A stretch of DNA of 64,000 nt from Lachnospiraceae bacterium G11 (GCA_900103495.1 FMWZ01000005.1:124001-188000), one strand, 5' to 3'. Shown: positions 47,081-55,560, counted from the stretch's first letter. Notes: a model not told the origin generated them from the letters alone. Made by a program: numbers and translations.

Positions 47081-47935
47081 ATGTCGATTATTTTAGATCA
47101 TGTATCTTACGTATATGACGCCGACACAAACATGCCTGTAAAGGCTTTAGATGACATTAATCTTGTTATTAATGACGGCGAGTTTATCGGACTTATCGGG
47201 CATACGGGTTCCGGCAAATCAACGCTGGTTCAGCATCTGAACGGGCTAATGAAAGCTACAAGCGGCACCATTTACTATAATGGTGAGGACATATACGACA
47301 GTGACTACAACAAAAAAGAATTAAGAAGCAAGGTTGGACTTGTGTTCCAGTACCCTGAGCACCAGTTATTCGAAGTTGACGTTTTTACCGACGTATGTTT
47401 CGGACCAAAGAACCTTGGATGGGACGACAAGAAGATTCAGCTGAAGGCTTACGAAGCCTTGAAGATGGTGGGAATTGAGGATGAGTATTTCTACCAGTCC
47501 CCCTTTGATCTGTCCGGAGGGCAGAAGAGAAGAGTGGCCATTGCCGGTGTTCTTGCCATGAGCCCCGAGGTGCTGGTTCTTGATGAACCCACGGCAGGCC
47601 TTGATCCCAAGGGAAGGGACGAGCTTCTTAATAAAATATCTGAGCTTAGACGAACCACAGGAATGACCGTAGTGCTGGTTTCCCACAGTATGGAGGACGT
47701 GGCCAACTACGTGGACCGTATCGTGGTTATGAATAAGGGACGCGTCATGTATGACGATGTGCCCTCTGAAGTATTTAAGAATTACAAGGAGCTTGAGGCA
47801 GTTGGACTTGCAGCGCCCCAGGTTACCTATATTATGCATGCATTAAATGACGCCGGTTTAAAGGTTAACTGTGAAGTTACCACGGTTAATGAAGCCGCGG
47901 ACGAGATAGTGAAGGCATTGAAAGGCCGAAAATAA
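47081..47935 (+). CDS. ecfA2: ECF transporter ATPase A2
   Basis: 284 residues; second ATPase of the ECF module, forming a heterodimer with EcfA1. Motifs: GHTGSGKSTL, VFQYPEHQLFEVDVFTDV, LSGGQKRRV, VLVLDEPTAGLDP and VSHSMED. The stop is directly followed by the ATG of ecfT, giving tight coupling. Confidence 0.95.
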   Translation: MSIILDHVSYVYDADTNMPVKALDDINLVINDGEFIGLIGHTGSGKSTLVQHLNGLMKATSGTIYYNGEDIYDSDYNKKELRSKVGLVFQYPEHQLFEVDVFTDVCFGPKNLGWDDKKIQLKAYEALKMVGIEDEYFYQSPFDLSGGQKRRVAIAGVLAMSPEVLVLDEPTAGLDPKGRDELLNKISELRRTTGMTVVLVSHSMEDVANYVDRIVVMNKGRVMYDDVPSEVFKNYKELEAVGLAAPQVTYIMHALNDAGLKVNCEVTTVNEAADEIVKALKGRK

Positions 47936-48760
47936 ATGTTACGAGATATTACCCTTGGACAATATTATCAATCCGATTCTGTAATCCACAGGCTGGACCC
48001 CAGAGTTAAACTTTTGGGAACTGTGGCTTTTGTGGTGTCCTTGTTTTTGTCGGATTACTTCCTCGGCTATCTTGTAGCCATTTTGTTCCTGGCAATCTGT
48101 GTTGAACTTTCCACCGTGCCCTTTAAGTTCATTGTTAAGGGTATGAAGACCATTGTTTTTCTTCTTATTATAACGGTTGTTTGCAATTTATTATTCACAA
48201 CAGGAACGACAGTGGTGTCATTTTGGAAGGTGACCATAACAGTAGAAGGCATAAGAATGGCACTTATGATGGCCTTAAGACTTTCGTTGTTAATTCTAGG
48301 TTCATCAATTATGACGTTAACCACCACACCAAACAACTTGACGGACGGAATGGAAAGCGTCATGTCACCTCTTAAGAAAATTAAGGTTCCGGTTCATGAA
48401 ATCTCCATGATGATGTCCATTGCCTTAAGATTCATTCCCATTCTTCTTGAGGAGACCGACAAGATAATGAAGGCGCAGATTGCAAGAGGAGCGGACTTTG
48501 AAAACGGCGGACTTATTAAGAGAGCCAAGGCTATGGTTCCCTTGCTGGTTCCTTTGTTTATATCCGCATTCAGAAGAGCTAATGATCTTGCTCTTGCTAT
48601 GGAAGCAAGATGTTATAGAGGTGGTGAGCACCGTACCAAGATGAAACCTTTGAAATACAGAAAGAGAGACGGAATTGCCTACGGCATTCTGGTTGTTTAT
48701 ATAGCAGCTGTTATTATAGTCGGCAAGTTTGGAATCCCTGTTGGAGGATTTGTTTGGTAG
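47936..48760 (+). CDS. ecfT: ECF transporter transmembrane subunit T
   Basis: 274-residue scaffold that couples the ATPases to S components. It begins LRDITLGQYYQSDSVIHRLDPRVKLL, has about five to six membrane helices, and carries the two coupling motifs with the Ala-Arg-Gly (ARGADFENGG) and ALAMEARCYRGG signatures. No S component is encoded here, as expected for the shared module. Confidence 0.95.
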   Translation: MLRDITLGQYYQSDSVIHRLDPRVKLLGTVAFVVSLFLSDYFLGYLVAILFLAICVELSTVPFKFIVKGMKTIVFLLIITVVCNLLFTTGTTVVSFWKVTITVEGIRMALMMALRLSLLILGSSIMTLTTTPNNLTDGMESVMSPLKKIKVPVHEISMMMSIALRFIPILLEETDKIMKAQIARGADFENGGLIKRAKAMVPLLVPLFISAFRRANDLALAMEARCYRGGEHRTKMKPLKYRKRDGIAYGILVVYIAAVIIVGKFGIPVGGFVW

Positions 48761-48761
48761 T

Positions 48762-49496
48762 ATGAAGAGAGTACTTCTTACGGTGGCTTACGATGGAACA
48801 AATTATCATGGCTGGCAGGCTCAGGATAACGCCAACACCATCGAAGCGGAATTAAATAAGGCATTGACCGATTTGGTTAATGAGAAGATTGAGGTTATCG
48901 GAGCCAGCAGAACTGATACAGGTGTGCATGCTCTTGGTAACCTTGCTGTTTTTGATACCGAAATGCAGATGCCTGCAGAGAAGTTTTCTTATGCGTTAAA
49001 CGCCAGATTGCCCGAAGATATAAGGGTTGTGGGATCTCGTGAGGTGCCTCTGGATTTCCATCCCAGGAAGAACGGCATGAAGAAAAGATATGAATATCAC
49101 ATCTATTCGGCCGATTTTCCATCCCCTGTAAGGCGTCTCTACAGCCATTTCACCTATCATGAGCTTGATGTGGAGAAGATGCAGGAGGCAGCACAGTATC
49201 TTGTGGGTGAACATGACTTTACATCTATGTGTAGTGTAAATGCCCAAAGTGACTCAAAGGTCAGAACAATATATGACATAAGTGTCATTAAGCATGGACC
49301 GGAGATTATTATCTCCGTTACAGGCAGCGGCTTCTTATATAACATGGTTCGGATCATCGCCGGCACCTTAATGGAGGTCGGCATGGGCCGGAGAGAGCCC
49401 GCCTGGGTAGGTGAAGCCCTTGAGGCAAAGAACCGTGAGGCCGCCGGCCCCACCGCCCCCGCCTGCGGACTGGTGCTTGTGGGGTATGAGGAGTAA
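48762..49496 (+). CDS. truA: tRNA pseudouridine synthase A
   Basis: 244 residues; makes pseudouridine at positions 38-40 of tRNA anticodon stems. Catalytic Asp52 lies in GASRTDTGVHALGN; the YHGWQAQ and GSGFLYNMVRIIAGTL segments are conserved. The ATG at 48762 lies 1 base after the ecfT stop. Co-transcribed with the ECF genes, as is common in Firmicutes. The C-terminal tail is locally GC-rich. Confidence 0.96.
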   Translation: MKRVLLTVAYDGTNYHGWQAQDNANTIEAELNKALTDLVNEKIEVIGASRTDTGVHALGNLAVFDTEMQMPAEKFSYALNARLPEDIRVVGSREVPLDFHPRKNGMKKRYEYHIYSADFPSPVRRLYSHFTYHELDVEKMQEAAQYLVGEHDFTSMCSVNAQSDSKVRTIYDISVIKHGPEIIISVTGSGFLYNMVRIIAGTLMEVGMGRREPAWVGEALEAKNREAAGPTAPACGLVLVGYEE

Positions 49497-49599
49497 GGGG
49501 GCGGCCCCTGCACTTGTTCTTTTCTTTGGCGGAGTTTGGGGAGCGTCTTGAGCATTTAGGGGTCTTTTGAGCGCCTTCGGGATGCTTGATTTGGGGATT

Positions 49600-49639
49600 T
49601 TGTACCTAAATTGGGAGTTTTTGCTCGCCTTAGGTACAA
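49600..49639. repeat. GTACCTAA hairpin, copy A
   Basis: TTGTACCTAA (49600-49609) and TTAGGTACAA (49630-49639) make a perfect 10-bp stem with a 20-base loop that includes GGGAGTTTTT. It is one of two copies in the 410-base gap between truA and the lipoprotein gene; ACATAACA follows 9 bases later. Confidence 0.75.
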
Positions 49640-49759
49640 GATTGGTTGACATAACACGGCAAGTCTTGCTTTTGCGTGGCAAGAAAGCGGATAAATTTAA
49701 CATTTTCCGCAATTTATTATGCTTTTTAGCTTCACATTTCGAAATTGAGCCCAATTCCC

Positions 49760-49797
49760 TGTACCTAAATCTGGAGTTTTAGCCTGTTTTAGGTACA
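49760..49797. repeat. GTACCTAA hairpin, copy B
   Basis: TGTACCTAAA (49760-49769) and TTTAGGTACA (49788-49797) make a perfect 10-bp stem with an 18-base loop containing TGGAGTTTT, close to copy A in arms and loop. ACATAACA again follows downstream. The rest of the 49497-49906 gap shows no gene; a TATGAT at 49876-49881 could be a weak -10 box. Confidence 0.75.
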
Positions 49798-49906
49798 AAA
49801 GCAAGAAAAACAAGTTTACATAACATCTTTTCGTTCGCAGGACTACGTAATAATTCTCGATTTAAACAAGTTTATTATGATAGAAAGGTATGGGAGGTAC
49901 GGATTA

Positions 49907-50833
49907 ATGAAAAGGAAAGGGTTTATTATCCTGATAGTTTCTTCACTTTTGCTCTGTGGTTGTGGAACCAATGTTTCCAATACAACTGTACAAGCAGGGG
50001 ATGAAGTAAAGGAAGAGGTTCAGGCAACTCCCACCCCGACGGCGACTCCCACCCCGGAGCCTACTGCCCAACCTACTGAGGAGCCAAAGAAGGAAGAATC
50101 CAAGGAAGATCAGGAAGTTGATAAGTCTCCCTTCTGGCTTTGGGAATATGAAGGCTATGTTGATGAAGCTTCCGATTATCTCTGGGCAGAAGAGTTTGTT
50201 GACAGAGACTTTGACGGTGACGGCAAGAACGACAGATTATACAGAAAGTGTGATGCCAAGAACCAGCTTGCTTTCTATACCATAGAGTTTGGCAATGATA
50301 CAAAGCTTGAGATTCCTCAGTGTTGGAACACCGGATTCCCTCACATTCAGTCTGAGGACCTGGACGGGGACAAAGAGCTTGAACTTCTTATTAATTGTAC
50401 CTACGACACCAGCACAGATCCCATGAGGTTTGGCGACATGTGGCTCTTTGACTACGACAGGAAAGCAAAAGAATATAAGGAAGTAAAACTTCCCTTTGAC
50501 AATGGCGATAACGGAGCCAAGACCATTCACGTAAACTTTGGCAAGACGGTTAATTCTGTTATGCCTATAGAGATTAAAAAATATGATTTCGCAATGGATC
50601 TTGACGTTGATGAGGACTGGCTTTCCAACTGGTGGACCTACGATGAAATGGAGTCAGATCTTATGATCTGGAACTCCCTCATCAAGGATTATGAAGATGA
50701 GAAAGCAATTTACTGCGAGATAGAAGTCTTTGGCAAAACGGGAAGGGTTATAGGCTTTTATCTTGTTTATAACGACGGGGAATATGAAGTTCAGGGAATG
50801 GATTATTCCGATTATTCACAGATGTATGATTGA
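49907..50833 (+). CDS. Lipoprotein with calcium-loop-like repeats, function unknown
   Basis: 308 residues. The ATG at 49907 follows GGGAGGTA and opens a signal peptide (KRKGFIILIVSSLLLCGC) with a lipobox Cys near residue 20. A Pro/Thr-rich linker follows (TPTPTATPTPEPTAQPTEEP). The mature domain contains DRDFDGDGKNDR and EDLDGDKELELL, which look like DxDxDG calcium-binding loops of the EF-hand/FG-GAP kind. It is very acidic. I do not recognise the family. It sits alone between truA and the thrS leader, and its linker resembles that of the truncated M15-like protein at 34159. Confidence 0.7.
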   Translation: MKRKGFIILIVSSLLLCGCGTNVSNTTVQAGDEVKEEVQATPTPTATPTPEPTAQPTEEPKKEESKEDQEVDKSPFWLWEYEGYVDEASDYLWAEEFVDRDFDGDGKNDRLYRKCDAKNQLAFYTIEFGNDTKLEIPQCWNTGFPHIQSEDLDGDKELELLINCTYDTSTDPMRFGDMWLFDYDRKAKEYKEVKLPFDNGDNGAKTIHVNFGKTVNSVMPIEIKKYDFAMDLDVDEDWLSNWWTYDEMESDLMIWNSLIKDYEDEKAIYCEIEVFGKTGRVIGFYLVYNDGEYEVQGMDYSDYSQMYD

Positions 50834-50892
50834 TTAAGAGGGGACTATGGAGAAAACAGTAAATAAAATTGTTTAGAAAATCAAAGGGGGTG

Positions 50893-50922
50893 TTGACACA
50901 TCCCCTATATTTGTACCATAAT
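50893..50922 (+). promoter_or_regulatory. Promoter for the thrS leader
   Basis: TTGACA (50893-50898, perfect) and CATAAT (50917-50922) with an 18-base spacer. Transcription would begin near 50929, at the start of the T-box leader. Confidence 0.8.
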
Positions 50923-50928
50923 AGGAAG

Positions 50929-51167
50929 CGATAAAACGTTGACGAGGACAGTAGCTTACGTGCTCATTCCCAGAGAGGACTGCATTTGGTGAGAGCAGCC
51001 TGTGTGAAAAGTAAGTGAATACCACCTCCGAGTGACCCCAATAAGGTCCGTATCCCTTCGTTACAGGGCAATGAGTGGTTACCGATTTGGTAGCAAGCAT
51101 AGGTGGAACCGCGTAGATAAGAATTTACGTCCCATGCACAAACAGGAGTTGTGCGTGGGATTTTTTT
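50929..51167 (+). promoter_or_regulatory. T-box leader, threonine
   Basis: tRNA-sensing leader upstream of thrS. Stem I begins near 50930; the specifier is probably ACC at 51021-51023 in GTGAATACCACC. The T-box sequence AGGTGGAACCGCG is at 51101-51113. The terminator, CCCATGCACAA paired with GTTGTGC-GTGGG and then seven T, covers 51131-51167. Uncharged tRNA-Thr would favour the antiterminator and allow thrS expression. Confidence 0.93.
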
Positions 51168-51174
51168 ATGTAGA

Positions 51175-51268
51175 GCACTTAGCGACCGTATTTTGGTCGC
51201 TTACGTGCGAACTATACCTGCACACTTAGTGAGTCCGAGTGAGCGAGGAGGAACTTAGTGAGCATGGT
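51175..51268. repeat. Hairpin and ACTTAGTGAG direct repeats before thrS
   Basis: GCAC-TTA-GCGACC (51175-51187) faces GGTCGC-TTAC-GTGC (51195-51208) across GTATTTT. ACTTAGTGAG then occurs twice, near 51224 and 51255, around GAGTGAGCGAGG. The similar word ACTTAGCGAG lies in the palindrome at 11594-11723, suggesting a dispersed element. Confidence 0.5.
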
Positions 51269-51308
51269 AATGATGTAGAACGTGGAGAAATGAAAAGGAG
51301 GATATACA

Positions 51309-53096
51309 ATGAAAGTTATTTACAACGACGGAAACGTTGCTGAATGTCCCGAAGAAGAGGTAACTCATGTCTTAAGACATTCCGCAGCACATATTATGGC
51401 ACAGGCCGTTGAGCGCCTTTATCCCGACGCACAGTTTGCATACGGACCTGCCACAGAGAGAGGCTTCTATTATGATGTAGACCTTGGAGATACCAAACTC
51501 TCCGATGAGGATCTTATTAAAATAGAAGAAGAGATGAAGAAGATTACAAAGGAGAACCTTCCTTTTAAGACCTTTGAGCTTCCCAGAGACGAGGCAATTA
51601 AGTTCGTTCACGACAGAGGCGCTGTATATAAGGAAGAGCATATCGGGGATTTGCCTGAAGATGCGAGGATTACTTTTTACCAGCAGGGCGATTATGTTGA
51701 TATGTGCGTAGGCCCTCATATTACATACACAAAGGCTTTGAAGGCATTTAAGCTTACCGGTTTAAGCGGCGCTTACTGGAAGAACGATGCCAAGAACAAG
51801 ATGCTTACACGTATCAACGGTGTGGCTTTTGCTACAGCTGAGGAACTTGCTCAGTATGAGAAGGAGCTTGAGGAAGCAAAGGCAAGAGACCATCGTAAGA
51901 TTGGTAAAGAGATGGGTCTTTTCATGACAGATGACCTCATCGGTAAGGGCCTTCCCATGTTCCTTCCCAAGGGTTATACAGTTTGGCAGGAACTTGAGAA
52001 TTACATTAAGGCCAAAGAGCTTAAGCTTGGCTACCAGCACGTTATGACTCCCTGCGTAGGTACAGTTCAGCTTTACGAGACCAGCGGACACTGGGCACAT
52101 TATAAAGCAAACATGTTCCCCGCAATGGAAGTTGAGGGAGAGAGCTTCGTACTTCGTCCCATGAACTGCCCTCACCACATGATGATTTATGCTAACAAGC
52201 CTCACAGCTATCGTGAGCTGCCCATAAGAATCGGTGAGATTGCTCACGACTTCAGATTTGAGTCCAGCGGAACTCTTAAGGGTATTGAGAGAGGCAGACA
52301 TTTCTGCCAGAATGATGCTCACCTTTTCGTAACTCCTGAGCAGATCAAAGACGAAGTCAGCAAAGTAGTTGATTTGATTTTTGACGTATATAAAGATTTC
52401 GGAATCACAGATTACAGATGCGTTCTCTCCTTGAGAGACCCCGAGGACACTGAGAAGTATCATCCCGATGATGAGATGTGGAACACAGCTGAGAATGCTC
52501 TTCGCCAGGTTCTTAACGAAATCGGAATCGAGTACACAGAGGAAATCGGTGAGGCTGCTTTCTACGGTCCCAAGCTTGATGTTAACGTTAAGCCTGCAGT
52601 TGGCGCAGAGTACACACTTTCAACCTGTCAGCTTGACTTCTGCTTACCTGCCAAGTTTAACCTTAAGTACATCGATAAGGACAGCACCGAGAAGACTCCC
52701 GTGGTTCTTCACAGAGCGATTCTTGGATCCCTTGACAGATTTATGGCTTACATCATCGAGGAGACCAAGGGTAAATTCCCTACATGGCTTGCTCCTTTGC
52801 AGGTTAAGGTTATTCCTGTCAGCGAGAAGACAAACGATTATGCTGCCAAGGTTAACGAGGCTTTGGAACAGGCAAATATTCGTACAACTCTTGATGACAG
52901 AAATGAAAAGGTTGGCTACAAGATTCGTGAGGCTCAGCAGGAAGACCGCGTTCCTTACATGCTTGTAATCGGACCCAAGGAAGCTGAGGACGGCACTGTA
53001 AGCGTAAGAAAGCGTGACTGTCAGGATACCGAAGCTATGAAACTTGAAGAGTTTATCAAGAAGATAAGCGAAGAAATTGCAACAAAAGCAAGATAA
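51309..53096 (+). CDS. thrS: Threonyl-tRNA synthetase without a full TGS domain
   Basis: 595 residues, shorter than the usual 635-645. After only about 20 residues it enters the editing domain (HVLRHSAAHIMAQAVERLYP), so the N-terminal TGS domain is missing. The editing site, the class II catalytic core (zinc ligand Cys287 in RPMNCPHHM, motif 2 region FRFESSGTLKGIERGRHF, motif 3 LGSLDRF) and the anticodon-binding domain are complete. The ATG follows AAGGAGG and is the only sensible start. Expression is controlled by the upstream T-box. Confidence 0.95.
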   Translation: MKVIYNDGNVAECPEEEVTHVLRHSAAHIMAQAVERLYPDAQFAYGPATERGFYYDVDLGDTKLSDEDLIKIEEEMKKITKENLPFKTFELPRDEAIKFVHDRGAVYKEEHIGDLPEDARITFYQQGDYVDMCVGPHITYTKALKAFKLTGLSGAYWKNDAKNKMLTRINGVAFATAEELAQYEKELEEAKARDHRKIGKEMGLFMTDDLIGKGLPMFLPKGYTVWQELENYIKAKELKLGYQHVMTPCVGTVQLYETSGHWAHYKANMFPAMEVEGESFVLRPMNCPHHMMIYANKPHSYRELPIRIGEIAHDFRFESSGTLKGIERGRHFCQNDAHLFVTPEQIKDEVSKVVDLIFDVYKDFGITDYRCVLSLRDPEDTEKYHPDDEMWNTAENALRQVLNEIGIEYTEEIGEAAFYGPKLDVNVKPAVGAEYTLSTCQLDFCLPAKFNLKYIDKDSTEKTPVVLHRAILGSLDRFMAYIIEETKGKFPTWLAPLQVKVIPVSEKTNDYAAKVNEALEQANIRTTLDDRNEKVGYKIREAQQEDRVPYMLVIGPKEAEDGTVSVRKRDCQDTEAMKLEEFIKKISEEIATKAR

Positions 53097-53108
53097 TTAA
53101 AAAAATTA

Positions 53109-53151
53109 TTGACACCGCCACACCGATAGCATATAATATCTCGGTGTGGCG
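53109..53151 (+). promoter_or_regulatory. Consensus promoter inside a perfect inverted repeat
   Basis: TTGACA (53109-53114) and TATAAT (53132-53137) with 17-base spacing match the sigma-A consensus at all 12 positions. CGCCACACCGA (53116-53126) and TCGGTGTGGCG (53141-53151) form a perfect 11-bp inverted repeat around the -10 box. T-rich sequence follows, so the same DNA could terminate thrS and start rplM transcription. Confidence 0.85.
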
Positions 53152-53304
53152 ATATTTTGCCCTTTTTTAACAATGCCCCGTTAGAATCGGCAGAACCCAC
53201 ATTACTACAGGACATTATAAGATACGAAATGTAGCCCGGACATCTGCATTTAATCTTAAGCGTGACCTGAATCAGTTTGATTTATTCTTTACGGAGGTAA
53301 ATAC
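53152..53304 (+). promoter_or_regulatory. Leader of rplM-rpsI
   Basis: About 160 transcribed bases precede rplM. Firmicutes often carry an L13-binding leader here. Complementary pieces such as ACATT and AATGT are visible, but I cannot assign the known leader fold by eye. Confidence 0.35.
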
Positions 53305-53733
53305 ATGAAAACATTTATGGCCAGCCCGGCTACAATCGATAGAAAATGGTATGTAGTAGATGCAACCGGAATGACACTTGGTCGTCTTTCTGCAGAAGTT
53401 GCAAAGATTTTAAGAGGTAAGAACAAAGCTATCTTCACACCTCACCTTGATACAGGCGATTATGTAATCGTTACTAACGCAGCTAACGTTAAGGTTACAG
53501 GTAAGAAGCTTGATCAGAAGATTTACTATCATCACTCTGACTACGTTGGAGGTATGAAGGAGACAACTCTTCGTGAGATGATGGCTAAGAAGCCTGAGCA
53601 GGTTATTGAACTTGCAGTTAAGGGCATGCTTCCCAAGGGACCTTTAGGAAGAGAAATGTTCACAAAGCTTCACGTATACGCAGGCGCTGAGCATCCTCAT
53701 GCAGCACAGAAGCCTGAGACATTGACATTTTAA
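53305..53733 (+). CDS. rplM: Ribosomal protein L13
   Basis: 142 residues; an early assembly protein of the 50S subunit. [29 protein letters not shown] and [13 protein letters not shown] match the family. Start after CGGAGG. Separated from truA by a lipoprotein gene and thrS, whereas many clostridia keep truA-rplM adjacent. Confidence 0.98.
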   Translation: MKTFMASPATIDRKWYVVDATGMTLGRLSAEVAKILRGKNKAIFTPHLDTGDYVIVTNAANVKVTGKKLDQKIYYHHSDYVGGMKETTLREMMAKKPEQVIELAVKGMLPKGPLGREMFTKLHVYAGAEHPHAAQKPETLTF

Positions 53734-53752
53734 GGCGAGGGAGGATTAGAAA

Positions 53753-54157
53753 ATGGCTAGAGCTAAAGCAAAAGAGAAATTTTACGGCACAGGAAGAAGA
53801 AAATCTTCTGTTGCAAGAGTATATTTAGTTCCCGGTAAGGGAAACATCACAATCAACAAGAGAGGCATTGACGAGTACTTTGGTCTTGAGACTCTTAAGG
53901 TTATCGTTCGTCAGCCCCTTGCAGCTACAGAGAACCTCGAGAAGTTTGATGTTCTTGTAAACGTTAAGGGTGGTGGATACACAGGTCAGGCCGGTGCTAT
54001 CCGTCATGGTATCGCAAGAGCACTTCTTCAGGCAGATGAAGAGTTCAGACCTGTTCTTAAGAAAGCAGGCTACCTTACAAGAGACCCTCGTATGAAAGAG
54101 AGAAAGAAATACGGTCTCAAAGCAGCAAGACGCGCACCTCAGTTCTCAAAGAGATAA
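53753..54157 (+). CDS. rpsI: Ribosomal protein S9
   Basis: 134 residues; its C-terminal tail reaches the P-site t[24 protein letters not shown] and the final [17 protein letters not shown] are diagnostic. Start after GGAGG. It ends the operon before a strong terminator. Confidence 0.98.
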   Translation: MARAKAKEKFYGTGRRKSSVARVYLVPGKGNITINKRGIDEYFGLETLKVIVRQPLAATENLEKFDVLVNVKGGGYTGQAGAIRHGIARALLQADEEFRPVLKKAGYLTRDPRMKERKKYGLKAARRAPQFSKR

Positions 54158-54196
54158 TGCGCGAACTACGAGCGATGCAAAACAAAGACAAAACAT

Positions 54197-54235
54197 ATGC
54201 TCCGGAAGAGTTTACTCTTCACGGAGCATTTTTTT
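54197..54235 (+). terminator. Terminator after rpsI
   Basis: ATGCTCCG-GAAGAG (54197-54210) pairs with CTCTTC-A-CGGAGCAT (54215-54229) around a TTTA loop, followed by a seven-T run. A small reading frame running from the rpsI stop through this hairpin is not credible. Confidence 0.93.
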
Positions 54236-54250
54236 GTCTTTTGTTTTATA

Positions 54251-54323
54251 GCGCGACAGCGCGACATGAGCAAGACACGAAGTGTCTGCGAATGGCATCG
54301 CGGAATATGGACATCTGTCCTGG
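54251..54323. repeat. Repeats between rpsI and the lacI-type gene
   Basis: GCGCGACA is repeated in tandem (54251-54258, 54259-54266). GACAC-GAA-GTGTC is a small hairpin near 54275-54287, and GGACA-TC-TGTCC lies close by. The rest of the 227-base gap shows no gene. Confidence 0.45.
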
Positions 54324-54384
54324 GGTGTTTTTTATTGTATCGAGATAATCGCTAAAAATGTAGAATTCTACAACTTTGTTGATA

Positions 54385-55437
54385 TTACATCTGTGTTGAT
54401 TCTCTGTAAATAAGATCAGTCTCTGTATAGGTTATCCTGTAATTGAGATCAGGCTGCTCAATCCTTGAGATTACAAGGCTGGCAGCTGAATAACCGATTA
54501 TCTGGCTGTGTATGTGGCTGGTTGAGAGAGAAGGAGACATGATCTTGGACTCGGGGGAATCATCAAAACCGAATATCTTGATATCACGTGGACATTCTAT
54601 TCCCATTCTCTTGAGGCCGGATATCAGATCGAGAGCTACAAAATCGTTGGCACAAATAAAGAGTTCGGGCATTTCTTGAATCTTCGTAAGAGCTTCAAAT
54701 AAGTATTCTCTATATTCTAATCCGTGAGGATGAACCTCTGTAAGACAATATTTTTCGTCAAAGTTCAGATTATTGATATACATTGCCTCCCTAAAGGCTA
54801 TGAATCGCTCGTAGAAAGAACGGCAATGTGTGACCTGGCCTACAAATCCTATCTTTGCAATTCCCTTTTTGCTCATGTCATTAACGACTGTATATATATT
54901 GGAAAAATTATCCATGAGCAGAACATCTGCGTTTAATGGTCTCCAGTAGCTTGCAACGGGAGCATCTATCATGAGAACAGGTAATCCTAGGCTGCACAAC
55001 ATTTCACAATAGGAGTGATCAAACATTTCGATGCATACAATAGCCTTGGTGTTATCCGGTCTGTATGAGAGAGGAAGAGTTCTTGACTCTATATTCTGAT
55101 GATCAACCCGGTGCATTGTCAGGCTATAGCCAAGCAGAGAAATTTCATATTGAAATTTATCCAGCATGGTAGAAGCAAAGTGAGAATTATTAAGGAAATT
55201 GCCTGAAAAGAGAGCAATCTCTCCTGAAGCCTTGGGCTGGGAACTGAAAGGATTTGTAATGTCTGAAATGGAATTGGCATAAGAAAATTGCTTGTATCCC
55301 ATTTCGATAGCCTTCTCTAAAACTTTCTGTCTGGTAGCTTCAGCTAAAACTCCGGTGTTATTTATAGCCTTGGATACGGTATTTCTGGATACTCCAAGAG
55401 CATCTGCTATATCCTGTAAGGTGACTTTTGCTGGCAT
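54385..55437 (-). CDS. LacI-family repressor of the fructan locus
   Basis: 350 residues. The start at 55437 is set by a GGAG site and by the N-terminal helix-turn-helix VTLQDIADALGVSRNTVSKAINNTG; a longer frame to 55524 has no homology. The rest is a periplasmic-binding-protein-like sensor domain (VCIEMFDHSYCEMLCSLGLPVLMID, FGFDDSPESKIMSPSLSTSHIH). It is transcribed away from the importer-GH32 operon and probably represses it when the sugar inducer is absent. The operator array in the shared promoter region supports this. Confidence 0.92.
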   Translation of the reverse strand: MPAKVTLQDIADALGVSRNTVSKAINNTGVLAEATRQKVLEKAIEMGYKQFSYANSISDITNPFSSQPKASGEIALFSGNFLNNSHFASTMLDKFQYEISLLGYSLTMHRVDHQNIESRTLPLSYRPDNTKAIVCIEMFDHSYCEMLCSLGLPVLMIDAPVASYWRPLNADVLLMDNFSNIYTVVNDMSKKGIAKIGFVGQVTHCRSFYERFIAFREAMYINNLNFDEKYCLTEVHPHGLEYREYLFEALTKIQEMPELFICANDFVALDLISGLKRMGIECPRDIKIFGFDDSPESKIMSPSLSTSHIHSQIIGYSAASLVISRIEQPDLNYRITYTETDLIYRESTQM

Positions 55438-55531
55438 AATGTAGTCTCCACTTTCTAAATAAAAGATGAATGTGTCAAAAGATGGGTGTGCCACAGATAG
55501 TAGGTATTTATGACTTTTTGACACCTATATC

Positions 55532-55560
55532 ATTATAAAATGTAAAAATCAAAGTGTCAA
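55532..55560 (-). promoter_or_regulatory. Promoter of the lacI-type gene
   Basis: On the minus strand, TTGACA (55560-55555) and TATAAT (55537-55532) are 17 bases apart, a perfect consensus. Copies of the AAATGTAAA operator lie within the spacer and directly upstream, so autoregulation is likely. Confidence 0.85.

Noticed and set aside
49368-49754. 128-codon minus-strand frame across the truA end and the GTACCTAA hairpin
   Set aside because: It is low-complexity in its C-terminal part, covers a repeat and overlaps truA; there is no credible start signal.
54157-54348. 63-codon frame overlapping the rpsI stop
   Set aside because: It runs through the terminator hairpin, has no ribosome site and no recognisable protein features.
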